Below, one piece after another: positions 34,025-43,879 of a stretch of 64,000 nucleotides of DNA. Where the stretch lies: the NCBI GenBank assembly GCA_030052745.1, contig JANBVO010000007.1, forward strand, positions 1 through 64,000. Reading direction: 5' to 3'. The position numbers and the translations under genes were made by a program. This DNA comes from Pleurostoma richardsiae (taxonomy: Eukaryota > Ascomycota > Sordariomycetes > Calosphaeriales > Pleurostomataceae). The stretch's first letter is position 1, and each line of letters starts with the position of its first letter. The notes under the pieces were generated by a model. It was not told the DNA's origin and did not search any database. It saw only the letters and a list, made by a program, of their open reading frames with translations.

Positions 34025-35748
34025 TTATACATGCTGGCTATCAAGGATATGGTCCGCCGTAGAAGAAGCAATCTTCATGACTTCAGTCTCCTCCCGCGTG
34101 CTGGTGTCTCCGAACAACAGATCCACTTCTTCTAGGGTCTTTCCTCTTGTCTCTGGGACGAGGAACGCTGCCCAAATCCCAGCAAGCCCACAGAATACAG
34201 CAAAGAAGATATAAGTTCCGAAACCAATATTTTCAAGCATGGGAGGTGTGGCAATGCCAACAGTGAAGTTGGATAGCCAGTTGACGCAAGTAGCCAAAGC
34301 GACACCCTTCGCACGCTTAGAGTTGGGGAACACCTCTGCCGGCAAACTCCACCCCAAGGGTGAATAGGAAACACCGTAGACCATGATGAAACAGAAGGCC
34401 ATGGCGGCACAGGCCCAACCGGCAGACGTGTTTGCTGACCAGTCGTCTGAATAGACGCCGTCCAGGGCAGCAATGACCGCATAGCAGATGCAAGAACCAA
34501 ATCCTCCAAAAATGGCCAAGGGTCGTCGCCCTATCTTGTCAATAACAACGAAGCAAATCGCAACAGCAACTAATTGCAGAACGTTGAATATTCCTGATAA
34601 AATGAGAGACATCTCGTCGGACTGCCCAATGGATCTGAAGAGGGTGGGAGCGTAGTAGATGAAGGCGTTGATTCCGGAAAACTGCTGGAAGAAGCAAACG
34701 CCACACCCCACGGCGGTTCTGTGAAGCATCTTGCGATCGAAGAGATCCAGCCACGATAAGATTTCCAGCTTGAAGTTGCCGACCCCTGGGTGTTCCTGCG
34801 CCAAGGTAAGCTTGTTGAACTCGATCTCGGCGACAATTCCCTTGAACTCCTTTTGCACGCGAGAGTCAGTAGAGGGAAGACCCCTCAGCTTTGAGAGACT
34901 GGCGACACACTCATCGTGGCGACCGACAAGAGCCAGCCACCGAGGTGAGTATGGGAAGAACTGGATGCAGACGCCAAGAATCGTGGCGCAGACCATTTGC
35001 AGCCCTAGAGGGAGCCTGAAGGAGGCTTCACTGTCCATATGTCTTGTCCCATACGTAATCCAGAAAGAGATGACAACACCAGACACGATGGAGATAGACT
35101 CGAGCACGAGAAGCGTCCCTCGCAGGTTCGGCGGGGATATTTCGGAAATATACAGTGGCGCACCCTGAATTGTTTACACGTCAACGTTCGATCAAAGGAC
35201 AGTGAGACGTGTCTGTATACCATTGCGAGTGTCCCGACTCCGATGCCTCCAATGGCCCTTCCAGCAACCAGGGTTCCATAGGACCTTGCTGCGGTCTGAA
35301 TAATAGCACCGATGTCAAATATAACGACGACAACCGTTAGGGCACGCTTCCGGGAAATCTTATCGGCAAGGTACGGCATGAACAAGCAACCGACAAAAGC
35401 ACCGAACAACAACATGGCAGTCATGAAGCTAGTACCGAAAGGAGTCTTCGTCCGTGGAAAGGCGCTGTGGAACTGGTCCATGACATTGATGATTGATATG
35501 ACACCTTGGTCGTAGCCAAAGGAGAAACCGCCCAGCGAGGCAAGGAATGCGGCGCCGAAAACGTACGAGGAACCCAGCAGTCCCCGAATTCCGTCGGGGC
35601 CATACGCTAGATTCTCGGCGAAGACATCGGCTTCGCTGGATTCCTTAATACCAGTGTCGGTGACAGTGCCTTCCTCATGCTCGACCTCGGCTAAGACGGT
35701 TTGCCCGGGCATGGTAGCAGCTGAGCTGATCTTTAGATCGGCAGACAT
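34025..35748 (-). CDS. MFS sugar transporter
   Basis: Two exons (35748-35221 and 35164-34025) encode 555 residues. Sugar-porter signatures are present: GGFSFGYDQGVIS in TM1, DKISRKRA after TM2, GRAIGGIGVGTLAM, then across the intron GAPLYISEISPPNLRG. The second half has QQFSGINAFIYYAPTLF, DKIGRRPL and PETRGKTLEEVD. The N-terminal 60 residues are hydrophilic, as usual for fungal plasma-membrane members, and twelve membrane helices are expected. It should bring a sugar, polyol or related acid into the cell by proton symport. It sits at the far end of the metabolic gene run from the regulator and is the natural entry step for that pathway. Confidence 0.9.
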
Positions 35749-37011
35749 GGCGAAAGGATATCCTTAAGTCCCAGTTCAAATTTGTTAACGGTTGTTTCAG
35801 GAGCGATATATACCGAGCAAAAGATAAAACATATGGTGAAAGTTTGAAGTCTGTGAACTGAGGCTGACGAGGAGTTATACACTCTTATATCATCATAAAA
35901 AGGAAGTCAGGTTCTTTGGGTGGCTAGAGTAGATCTGGGGTAGTGAAGACGGGCAAGGATTGGTTGGAATTCGGGTTCCGAGAATGGAGGACTCGCACAT
36001 TCATAAACCCCAGGTTGTTAAGGGGCAGATGTCAAATGACGATAACGGGCGTTGGTGGGCCGTGTCAAGCCAACTACGCCTCTTGATTCCTCAGTTACTT
36101 CCCCTGTTGCCGGAAAATGCCTTCCGTAGTGGCGCAGCGATGAAACTCACTCAGTCTGCACTCAGCTTTGGCGGCCCATAAATCCGAGGGGCTTGTAAGC
36201 CACTCCGAGGACGCTGTGCATGGTCTGGTTGTGAAATAGTTTTTCTGATATCTCATACACCGCATTCTCCCTCGGTGACTTTGCCTCGTGATAAGAAGCC
36301 CATTTCCCCTTTACATTCATGTCTCAATCCGCTCTCTCCAGCCACGTGCTAACCTTACCGCGTGGATGAAACTATGCTACTTAGCAACAACTCGACATCT
36401 TGCTTATTGACCAATCACATTATTCTCCGGAGCCTATGAGCGGGACCGTGAAGCTTGGCTTATGTGCGATGTAAGAGGCCAGAAGTATCCTAGTTACCTA
36501 CACATGCTGTGAGTGTTGTAAGTGGGTGCAGAGCGCCGCGGTGGAGTTAGTGGATATAAAGCGCAACGGTGTCGCGAGTCCCTCAGGTATGGTCGCCAGA
36601 ATATAGAGTGTTTAGGAGTGTACGGTGATATCGATCACAGAGTAGCACCTACTTTGCTCCCAGTCTTGCTTAAATAGAGCAAATGTACCTAACCTAACCT
36701 ACATTACTCGGTAGCTGATGTAAGATTCGCTTCGTGCCATCATGCTCTGGAGGCGCGTGACAGATTGCCGAGCCTGGCTGGCTTCGAATTGACCACGTGA
36801 CGTCATCAATCAAAAACCGGCCTAAGATGTGAGGTTCGGATGAGAAAGACCTCGCTGCTGAAGTCCACTGAGAAGCCGTAGTATAAAGTACTTGATGAAT
36901 GATGATGCCTTTACTGAGCTGCGGATTTGGACCAGGTAGATCGTTATTGCGCAAAGCTTATGCCCTAGAGTAGAGCCTCACAATATAACAGAACTACCAT
37001 GTCAGTGCATG
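35749..37011. promoter_or_regulatory. Long upstream region of the transporter, with CACGTG and CRE-like site
   Basis: No gene is seen in this 1.26 kb. At 36794-36805 an E-box CACGTG overlaps a perfect TGACGTCA, the site of CREB/ATF-type bZIP proteins. It lies about 1 kb upstream of the transporter start and just past the acetyltransferase stop, so its target is uncertain. Confidence 0.35.
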
Positions 37012-37763
37012 TCAAGTTTCAAGTTCGAGCTTGACGAGACTTCCTGGCCATCCATCGGAGTCACGCCTCTCAACCAGAAAGTCAGCGACTTTGACGAAAC
37101 CTTGCCCAGTATAAAATCTAAATCTGCATTAGTGCGGTTACCTAGCTAGGATTGAAGCACAACTGCCGCTCGATGAACGTACTTGACAAGGCTACCGCTA
37201 TTTCCAGCCCAACAATCCAGGTATAACGCCTTGGCTCCTCTTGAAACCGAGTAAGCCCTCGCTCTTTGAAGCAGCGCTGCACCAGCCCCTTTCCGTGCTG
37301 TGCCCGTTCGAAAATCCGATATCAAGAATTCGACGTAGCAGCACACTCCATCGGTATTTGCATTCTCGAAGATTGACTTGGTGCTGTTGTGGGCTTTAAC
37401 ATAGCCGGGCCACCATTTTTCCCTCACGAAGGCAGCTCCAACCGAGAGGAAGCGTTTTCCATGGTCGTCCGTCCGGAACGATAGTCCTTGCAGGTCTGAT
37501 CCATGGTGCGTCTCTACCTCGGCGATGAATAGCCTCCCATGTTCGCTACCTTCTTGGTCGAGACGGGACGCTTCTGACAGCGGAATGCTGTCGTACATGC
37601 GCTGGCGATACTCGGCCCTCTCGGAAAACGGTGTTGAGCCCCACTGGTCGCCACTCCCGACTGACGCCAGATGAGGCAGCGCTGAATCGAATGCGGCGAC
37701 TATAAAGTCGCCGTCCGTCGGGTTGTGGCATACTTCTCTGATGTGGAATGTGGTCTCAGCCAT
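37012..37763 (-). CDS. GNAT-family N-acetyltransferase
   Basis: Two exons (37763-37183 and 37117-37012) give 228 residues. The core shows CYVEFLISDF (beta-4), RKGAGAALLQRARAYSVSRG (the acetyl-CoA pyrophosphate loop with R-x-G-x-G-A-like spacing), LYLDCWAGNSGSLVK and, across the intron, FYTGQGFVKVADF, the Y-x-x-x-G-F end of the fold. Without splicing the protein would end at a non-homologous tail. The acceptor amine is unknown. It lies next to the peptidoglycan-type enzymes; acetylation of amino sugars or D-amino acids would fit, but that is only position-based. Confidence 0.8.
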
Positions 37764-38602
37764 GGTGATTGACGAACGACCCGACCGCGCGCGACTATGA
37801 TACACAGACCCGGTGCGTCACTTCTAAAGCAGAACAGCAAACCTCTGATGGGCGGAAATTGCAGTGCAAGTGACTTATGGAGAGAGGGCATGCATGAACG
37901 AACTGGCCGGCTTTGGTTTGGCTGCTTGCTGTTACGAACATGACCCAATCAGTCCCGGAACGGAATAACTCTGTGACCGACGCTTGGATGGCAGGAATTG
38001 GCCAGCCAAAGGATTGCCAGCAAAAAAGTTGCCAGCCACTTGTGGCTGGCTAACAGACAATAAGCGGCCACGTGACCAAGACTTGAACAAGTGTTAATGA
38101 GGGAATGAATGGATATATATATATATTGGGAGGGATTTCCTAGCTACTTAGACAGTTATTACCTCAGTGACCAATCTAGGAATCTATCTTACTCATAGGT
38201 GATGCCTATTAAGGGCTGGCGACTATCCTTGTTCAATCAGTTACTCCAATCACTTGCAAGCTCAGTGCCGACCATTTTGTTTGGTCAAGTCACTGGCATC
38301 GCAGCCTGCCAGCATAAACACCAGCGCAGATATACTCTCGCAAGGTTAGTAGACAGGTTCTGGTAAATGTAAGTAATGGCTTTGATAAAGCAACCTCAAT
38401 AACATGGTGCATTGCGCTCCCTGGGAAGCCGAGAGCCGATAGAATGTGGTACCTAATAAATGGTGGACCCCATCGATGAGCTGCCAGAAGGGGTTCAGAC
38501 CGTCTTACAAAAGACAGTTAGGTAATTCAGCTCGTTCTATCTGCTAGAGCTCCAGCTGGCTGGTAACGTCACTATCTAGGTATGTTAAAGCCCTAAAGTC
38601 CT
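37764..38602. promoter_or_regulatory. Intergenic with a GCCAGCC inverted repeat and an E-box
   Basis: At 38031-38050 the perfect inverted repeat GCCAGCCACttGTGGCTGGC occurs, with more GCCAGC words at about 38001 and 38016. CACGTG is at 38069-38074, and an alternating TA run lies at about 38111-38124. These sit upstream of the acetyltransferase and downstream of the serine hydrolase. No gene seen. Confidence 0.4.
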
Positions 38603-39910
38603 TCAGAGCGGAAACGCGACATCCCGCCCCAGCGCTTTCGCCACCCAGTAACCTACAGCTTCTCTGACGATGTTATTGCTGGACCACTCCCGCGACGGAT
38701 GGACCCTGTTCGAGAAGTGGAGGAACAGCGTATCGCTAGCCCGGTCGATCACCAGAGTCGTCCCCGTGTACCCCGTGTGACTCGCAGCAAGTGGGTTGGC
38801 CATTGGACCGGCCGTATAGTACTGGTTCAGCTCGAATCCAGCACCGTGGTCGTCTCCGGGGAATCTAGCGTTAAAGTTGGTGAAGATGAGATCTACGGCA
38901 GCGGGCGAGAGAATGCGTATGCCACCGTAGGTGCCGTTGTTGAGGATCATCTGGCAGAACTTGGCCGTGTCGCCCACCGTGGAGAAGAGGCCGGCGTGGC
39001 CCGAGACCCCGCCGAGCGCCCACGCATTCTCGTCGTGGACCGTCCCGCGGACAGGCTGCGGGCGCTGTGGCTCCGCAGGTCCCAGAACTGCGATTTGAAA
39101 CTCCTCAGCGGCCATGCGACGGTAGAAGGGGAAGATGGGCCCCTCTATGTTGCCGCGGTTGAAGAACGTCGACGTCATTCCGAGCGGAATCGTGTACTCG
39201 TAGATAAGCGCGTCAAGAGGAAGATTGGTAACACTCTCGAGCACGAGCATTAGGGTCATGAAATTCAGGTCCGAGTACACATATGCGGTCCCGGGCTCGT
39301 TCTGCAGTGTCTGATTCAGGACTGCTTCTACCCTCTCCTCATATGTCTCATATATGGGATCATACAGTCCAGGAGACGGGTCAGGCTGTAGCCCGCTGGT
39401 ATGAGTCAGGAGCTGCAAAATTGTGACGGTAGCTTTTCCATTGACTCCAAAAGCCGGCAAATATGTAGCAACCGTCGCGTCCAGCTGGATTTTGCGCCGG
39501 TCGATTTGAACGAGCACAGCGACAGTGGTAAAAAGCTTCGTCAGGCTTGCCATATCGTAGATTGTGTCGACGGTGGCGTCCTCTTGGAGCCTATCAGATA
39601 GGTAAGTCGCATTCGTTCCATTGACGCTGGCATAGAGGTTCCTCTTTCCAAAGGCAAACTCGCTCACAATGACGGAGTTTCGGGCGACGAGTGTTACTCC
39701 TCCGGGCTCGATTGGTGTCAGCTGGTGGTAGTTGTGGCTGCCATAGTCACCCGGCTTTGTGTATGCGGTCAAGTTAGCCACCATATCCTCCAAGGGCCGA
39801 GCGAGCATCCCCGCTGATTCCGGCGGCCCACGCCTTAGTATATCCTTAGGAACAACACTCGCCGACGCCGTGGCGCCAGCAAGGGCCAACAGACCGAACG
39901 AGTAAAGCAT
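38603..39910 (-). CDS. Secreted serine hydrolase, AmiE-like (beta-lactamase fold)
   Basis: A single intronless frame of 435 residues. The N-terminus MLYSFGLLALAGATASA is a clear signal peptide. The S12/beta-lactamase triad is visible: S-x-x-K in MASLTKLF, Y-x-N in YVYSDLNFM, and the third motif in SHTGYTGTTLVID (HTG in place of KTG). GGVSGHAGLFSTVGD is also typical. Several N-glycosylation sequons (NLT, NGT, NAT, NQT) support secretion. In Bacillus subtilis the related YbbE/AmiE is an N-acetylmuramyl-L-alanine amidase, encoded beside nagZ and namZ. Here a NamZ-type gene is divergent at 821 bp and a NagZ-type gene is next, so the amidase role is favoured over antibiotic hydrolysis, although other esterase activities of this fold are possible. 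Confidence 0.85.
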   Translation of the reverse strand: MLYSFGLLALAGATASASVVPKDILRRGPPESAGMLARPLEDMVANLTAYTKPGDYGSHNYHQLTPIEPGGVTLVARNSVIVSEFAFGKRNLYASVNGTNATYLSDRLQEDATVDTIYDMASLTKLFTTVAVLVQIDRRKIQLDATVATYLPAFGVNGKATVTILQLLTHTSGLQPDPSPGLYDPIYETYEERVEAVLNQTLQNEPGTAYVYSDLNFMTLMLVLESVTNLPLDALIYEYTIPLGMTSTFFNRGNIEGPIFPFYRRMAAEEFQIAVLGPAEPQRPQPVRGTVHDENAWALGGVSGHAGLFSTVGDTAKFCQMILNNGTYGGIRILSPAAVDLIFTNFNARFPGDDHGAGFELNQYYTAGPMANPLAASHTGYTGTTLVIDRASDTLFLHFSNRVHPSREWSSNNIVREAVGYWVAKALGRDVAFPL

Positions 39911-40731
39911 TCTGATGTAATATAAAGTCCGACCTCCTTGCTGAAAAGGCAGCAGACCAGACGGCTGCTAACGCTATGAAGAGAGGAAGACACAAGCCGT
40001 ACCCACGATACTACTGACTGAAGTACAGGTTGAGATACTCAGCTGCAGACTCCCGAATTATTTATCCTTAAGACTAGCGTCCGGTGGAAGTAGAAACCCC
40101 GATAATATTTCGAGGATCCACTACCCAGCCTTCCAAACCGACTCCATCAGTGTTAGCACATTTGGGTGATCAGTGAGAACTGCATTCTGGGGTACTACTA
40201 TGGAAGAATCCTTATCATTGGGGCGGTCAGGGTCTATATCGCCGACGGATAACCCGTCGTTGATCGCAGTGGGGAACTGCTCACGCCTCGGACAACCCGT
40301 CATATCCTGCGTGCGGGGTAGTTCAGGTTAGGTATCTACCGTACGGCTTACCCGTCGGCAGCCGAATGCAACGATATGTCCCAAGATAAGTCCCCTGGCT
40401 GTGTCTACACCGCTGCAGTGTGTTGAAATGCTTTTTGTCGATAACATCCCGACCTACTCATCGGCTGTACCGAAAGGACGACAGCTAGTAAATCGAACGC
40501 CGCGCTTATAACGTTACATAGCTGGAGGGCTAATTAGAGCTCAACAATCGCCCGAGCCTTTCAATCACCGGATGGCGGCTAAGGATGACCAGAGGAGCGT
40601 AGATCTTGCACTAAGCCTACTCCTCCGACCACCTAAATAGATAACTGCTGCCAGTGGGAAATTCAGGAGAATATGTCCCCGATCCAAATTCTTCATCTTG
40701 CCGTCACCGAAAGCAACGTTCCGAGAGAGAG
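39911..40731. promoter_or_regulatory. Divergent promoter of the AmiE-like and NamZ-like genes
   Basis: An 821-bp gap with no gene. On the minus strand a TATA-like aaggataaataatt lies at about 40060-40073, some 150 bp before the hydrolase start. Shared control of the two genes is likely from their arrangement. Confidence 0.4.
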
Positions 40732-42086
40732 ATGCGCAAATCAGTCACTTTCTTCCTGGGCCTCGCCACAGCGGCGTTGGCGTCTAACTGTAAGGGAAAG
40801 GTGAAGACCGGGCTCGATGTCCTTCTCGCTTCCGATTATGCTGCCATAGCCGGTAAAAAGGTGCTGGTGCTCAGCAATCCCACCGGCGTGAGCCCGGAGC
40901 TAGACCTTGGAGTTGATCTCATGTTCGAGTCCGGCAAAGTAAACCTTGTCGGCGTTATGGGCCCGGAGCATGGCTTCCGTGGCACTTCGCAGGCTGGAGG
41001 TGGCCAATCGACGTTCGTAGACGAAAAGACGGGCCTCACGGTTTACGACGCGTACAACGTGAATACAACTACACTGGAGGGTTATATCGGCGACTCTGGG
41101 GCGGATACGGTACTATTCGACATTCAGGACATTGGGGCTAGATTTTATACCTGTAAGTTCGGTACCGTCACCCCTAAAACTTTGCGCATGCTGACTGATA
41201 CTGAAAAGATATATGGGCGATGTACGACACGATGGTGGCCGCGAGCGTCATGAATGTGAGCTTCGTCGTCCTGGACAGACCAAATCCTATCACAGGTCTT
41301 AATGCATTTGGGCCGATCCTGAACGAGAGCTACATCACCTCGTACGTGGGCCGGCGAGCCATCGCCCAGGCACATGGAATGACGGCCGGCGAACTCGCTG
41401 GCATGTTCGTAGGCGAAGGGTGGATCTCTGAAGCTGCGAACGGTTCATCTCTGGATTTACAGGTCATCAAGATGGAGGGCTGGAAACGGTCGATGACATT
41501 TGCGCAGACTGGACTACCATGGGTGATCCCTAGTCCCAATATGCCAACACCCGACACGGCACTGATCTATCCCGGAGCCTGCATGTTTGAAGGCACAAGC
41601 ATCTCGGAGGGACGGGGGACAACACTTCCTTTCGAGCTCCTCGGCGCTCCTTGGGCCAACGAATCGTGGTCGCTCGCAATGCGCGCTCTGGGTATCCCTC
41701 ATACGAATTACCGCTTTGCCTGCTTCACTCCCACTACGTCGAAGTTCACTTCGGAGACAGCGTGTGGCGTGCAGAATTATATACAGTTGAGCAATGTGAA
41801 GGACTACGAGGAGTTTGACCCTGTCTATGTCGGTGTCGGCCTCCTGTGGACCGCACGGCATTTGTATACAGTGGACAACACGACCGGTGACGGTATAACC
41901 ACCGACGCCTTTCATTGGATTTATGGTGGCTCTTCGAAGACTGTCTATGATATTGATGTACTTACGGGCTCACCGCTCATCAGGGACGGCATCGAGAAGG
42001 GTCTGCATCCGGCTGAGATTAAAGAGGCGTGGCTGCCGAGCCTGGAGGAGTTCAAGCAAAAGAGAACCAAGTATCTTCTGTACTAG
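40732..42086 (+). CDS. Secreted DUF1343 protein, NamZ-type exo-N-acetylmuramidase
   Basis: Two exons (40732-41152 and 41209-42086) encode 432 residues, close to bacterial family length. The signal peptide is MRKSVTFFLGLATAALA. DUF1343 signatures run through it: VLSNPTGVSP, GPEHGFRGTSQAGGG, FDIQDIGARFYTY across the intron, LDRPNPITG, PSPNMPTPDTALIYPGA and FEGTSISEGRGTTLPFELLG. Bacterial NamZ (YbbC; GH171) releases MurNAc from the non-reducing end of peptidoglycan chains. A secreted fungal copy would attack bacterial wall fragments, since fungal walls contain no MurNAc. It lies between the AmiE-like and NagZ-like genes. Activity is inferred from family; no residue is disrupted. Confidence 0.88.
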
Positions 42087-42796
42087 ATAGATTAAAGCTA
42101 GACATAGACTTCCTACATAGTTAGAGCTTATTACAAGCCCCATGAGGTGGTTCACGTATCATTTCTATTCTATTGTTGCACAATTCGGAACCACATAATA
42201 GCATCGATTCGGTCGCCGTAATGCTGCATATGACGTCGAGCATGTCGGCAACAATAACTCCGAGGAACGGGAGACACTAAAAGGATTCAAGCACTTTGTT
42301 TGATGCTAAAGTCAGGTGTCAGTCTATTCCAGCGAACCCATAGATTACCTATAATTCTATATCTTTCTCCTCACCAGTATCCATCGATACTCACTAATAA
42401 TTTGGATCTCTTGGCTCATAAAATTTCTTCATAGAGGTAAAAGTCCTAAGGAATGTAGGCCAAGGACTTGACTACAATAGAGCTACGAACAAATCCCACA
42501 GGCATAGCTATACCAGCTCGTTGATATCGGTCCCTGCGGCTATACGTGATGATGCTAACCGTAGCCTCTGTCTCCTGACAGATACACTTGGCTATTCGTG
42601 TGTCAAACTAAGGAACATGATAGCGATCTCTTTCTCAAGCCTTAGAAGGCAGTCCTAGTTAGTCTATCGGGTGTGACATAGGTGTCACAATTGATCTCGA
42701 GTGCTACCCATTCAAATCGGCAACTCGGAAGCACGTGTATAGATCAAGGGCCAATCGTCTCTATACGTTTCCCGGGCCGTGATCCGCCATCCAATG
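42087..42796. other. Convergent 3' intergenic space
   Basis: Between the NamZ-like and NagZ-like stops. No coding or repeat structure seen. Confidence 0.5.
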
Positions 42797-43879
42797 CTAA
42801 GATGAAAGAAATCGACGCAGACTTAGTATTCGACTCGTAGCAGCATCAAAGTCTGTCCTTGATAAGGTCCCATCCGCCAAAGCGGCCGCCACTGCATTCA
42901 TAACCGTTTCCCCTTGAGTAGAGTTCTGCGCCGAAGCAAGCAGCAGGTCCATCCCAGCCTGCGCAGCCAACACTGCTCGCGTTTCAACACCGCCGAAGGA
43001 CGTCAGAGCCCCAGCCTCGAGGGCGTCTGTTATGGTCACTCCACTGAAGCCTAACCTGCCTCTAAGTTCGTCGCGAATCCATTTCAAGCTAAGGCCCGCC
43101 GGTCGTTCAGGATCGAGGGACGGATATACTGCCCATGATGCCATGACCATTTTGACGCCTGCCTTCATCGCTGCGCGATACGGCACCTCATCCTTCGCGC
43201 GGATCTCTAACAGTGACCGATTCAGTGTTACTGCTGTCTCGTCTGTGTTCTCCGCATGGCTCGCGGCTCCGAGTCCCGGGAAATGCTTGGCGGTTGCAAT
43301 CACACCTCTGGCCTGCTGAGTAGAGATGAACGGCGCAACGCACTTGCTAACGAGACAGGACGTATTTCCAAAAGACCTTTGGAAATAGTCCTCAAAGTCA
43401 CCTGGCTGGTGGTAGACGTCCAGTACGGGGGCCAAATTGGTGTTTATCCCTACTGGTGCGAGGGCTTCGTATGCCTCCTCGCCGCCTTGTGCTGAGGCCG
43501 CTGCCGGATCGTCGGATGCGCCCATTTCCTTAGCGGAAAGGAAGGGTCCGCCACTCTTGATGCGCCGTACCAGACCTCCCTCTTGATCGGTCATGATGAG
43601 TAAAGGCATACCGTTGTTGCCTGGATACTCCTCGGCGGCAGCTTGGATAGTTTCGATGGCTGCGCCAGTTCCATTGTCAATGTTGGCCCCGAAAAGGATG
43701 ATGCCGCCAACCTTGCCTTGGCGAGCAAGCTCAAGGAGCCTGGCTGGAGGTATAGTCCCGGCGTAAGAGTATATGACATGTTGCCCGGCTAAGACGTCGA
43801 GATCTTCCTGTCTTGCTGTTGGTGAAGCCGTGCATGCTGCTAAGGCGCTGAATGCCAGGTACCTTGAGAAACCCTTCAT
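42797..43879 (-). CDS. Secreted GH3 beta-N-acetylglucosaminidase, NagZ-type
   Basis: An intronless frame of 360 residues, the compact one-domain size of bacterial NagZ, not the 700-900 residues of fungal GH3 beta-glucosidases. The signal peptide is MKGFSRYLAFSALAACTA. VGGIILFGANI, MTDQEGGLVRRI, GINTNLAPVLDV and TAKHFPGLGAASHAENTD follow in order, and SGVTITDALEAGAL carries the catalytic Asp. The loop that in most NagZ enzymes is KHFPGHG...DSH (acid/base His) is KHFPGLGAASH here, so the acid/base residue needs checking. The enzyme should remove GlcNAc from the non-reducing end of muropeptides, working with the neighbouring NamZ- and AmiE-like proteins. Confidence 0.88.
   Translation of the reverse strand: MKGFSRYLAFSALAACTASPTARQEDLDVLAGQHVIYSYAGTIPPARLLELARQGKVGGIILFGANIDNGTGAAIETIQAAAEEYPGNNGMPLLIMTDQEGGLVRRIKSGGPFLSAKEMGASDDPAAASAQGGEEAYEALAPVGINTNLAPVLDVYHQPGDFEDYFQRSFGNTSCLVSKCVAPFISTQQARGVIATAKHFPGLGAASHAENTDETAVTLNRSLLEIRAKDEVPYRAAMKAGVKMVMASWAVYPSLDPERPAGLSLKWIRDELRGRLGFSGVTITDALEAGALTSFGGVETRAVLAAQAGMDLLLASAQNSTQGETVMNAVAAALADGTLSRTDFDAATSRILSLRRFLSS

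Noticed and set aside
38699-39253. Plus-strand open frame of 184 codons
   Set aside because: Antisense shadow of the GC-rich serine hydrolase gene.
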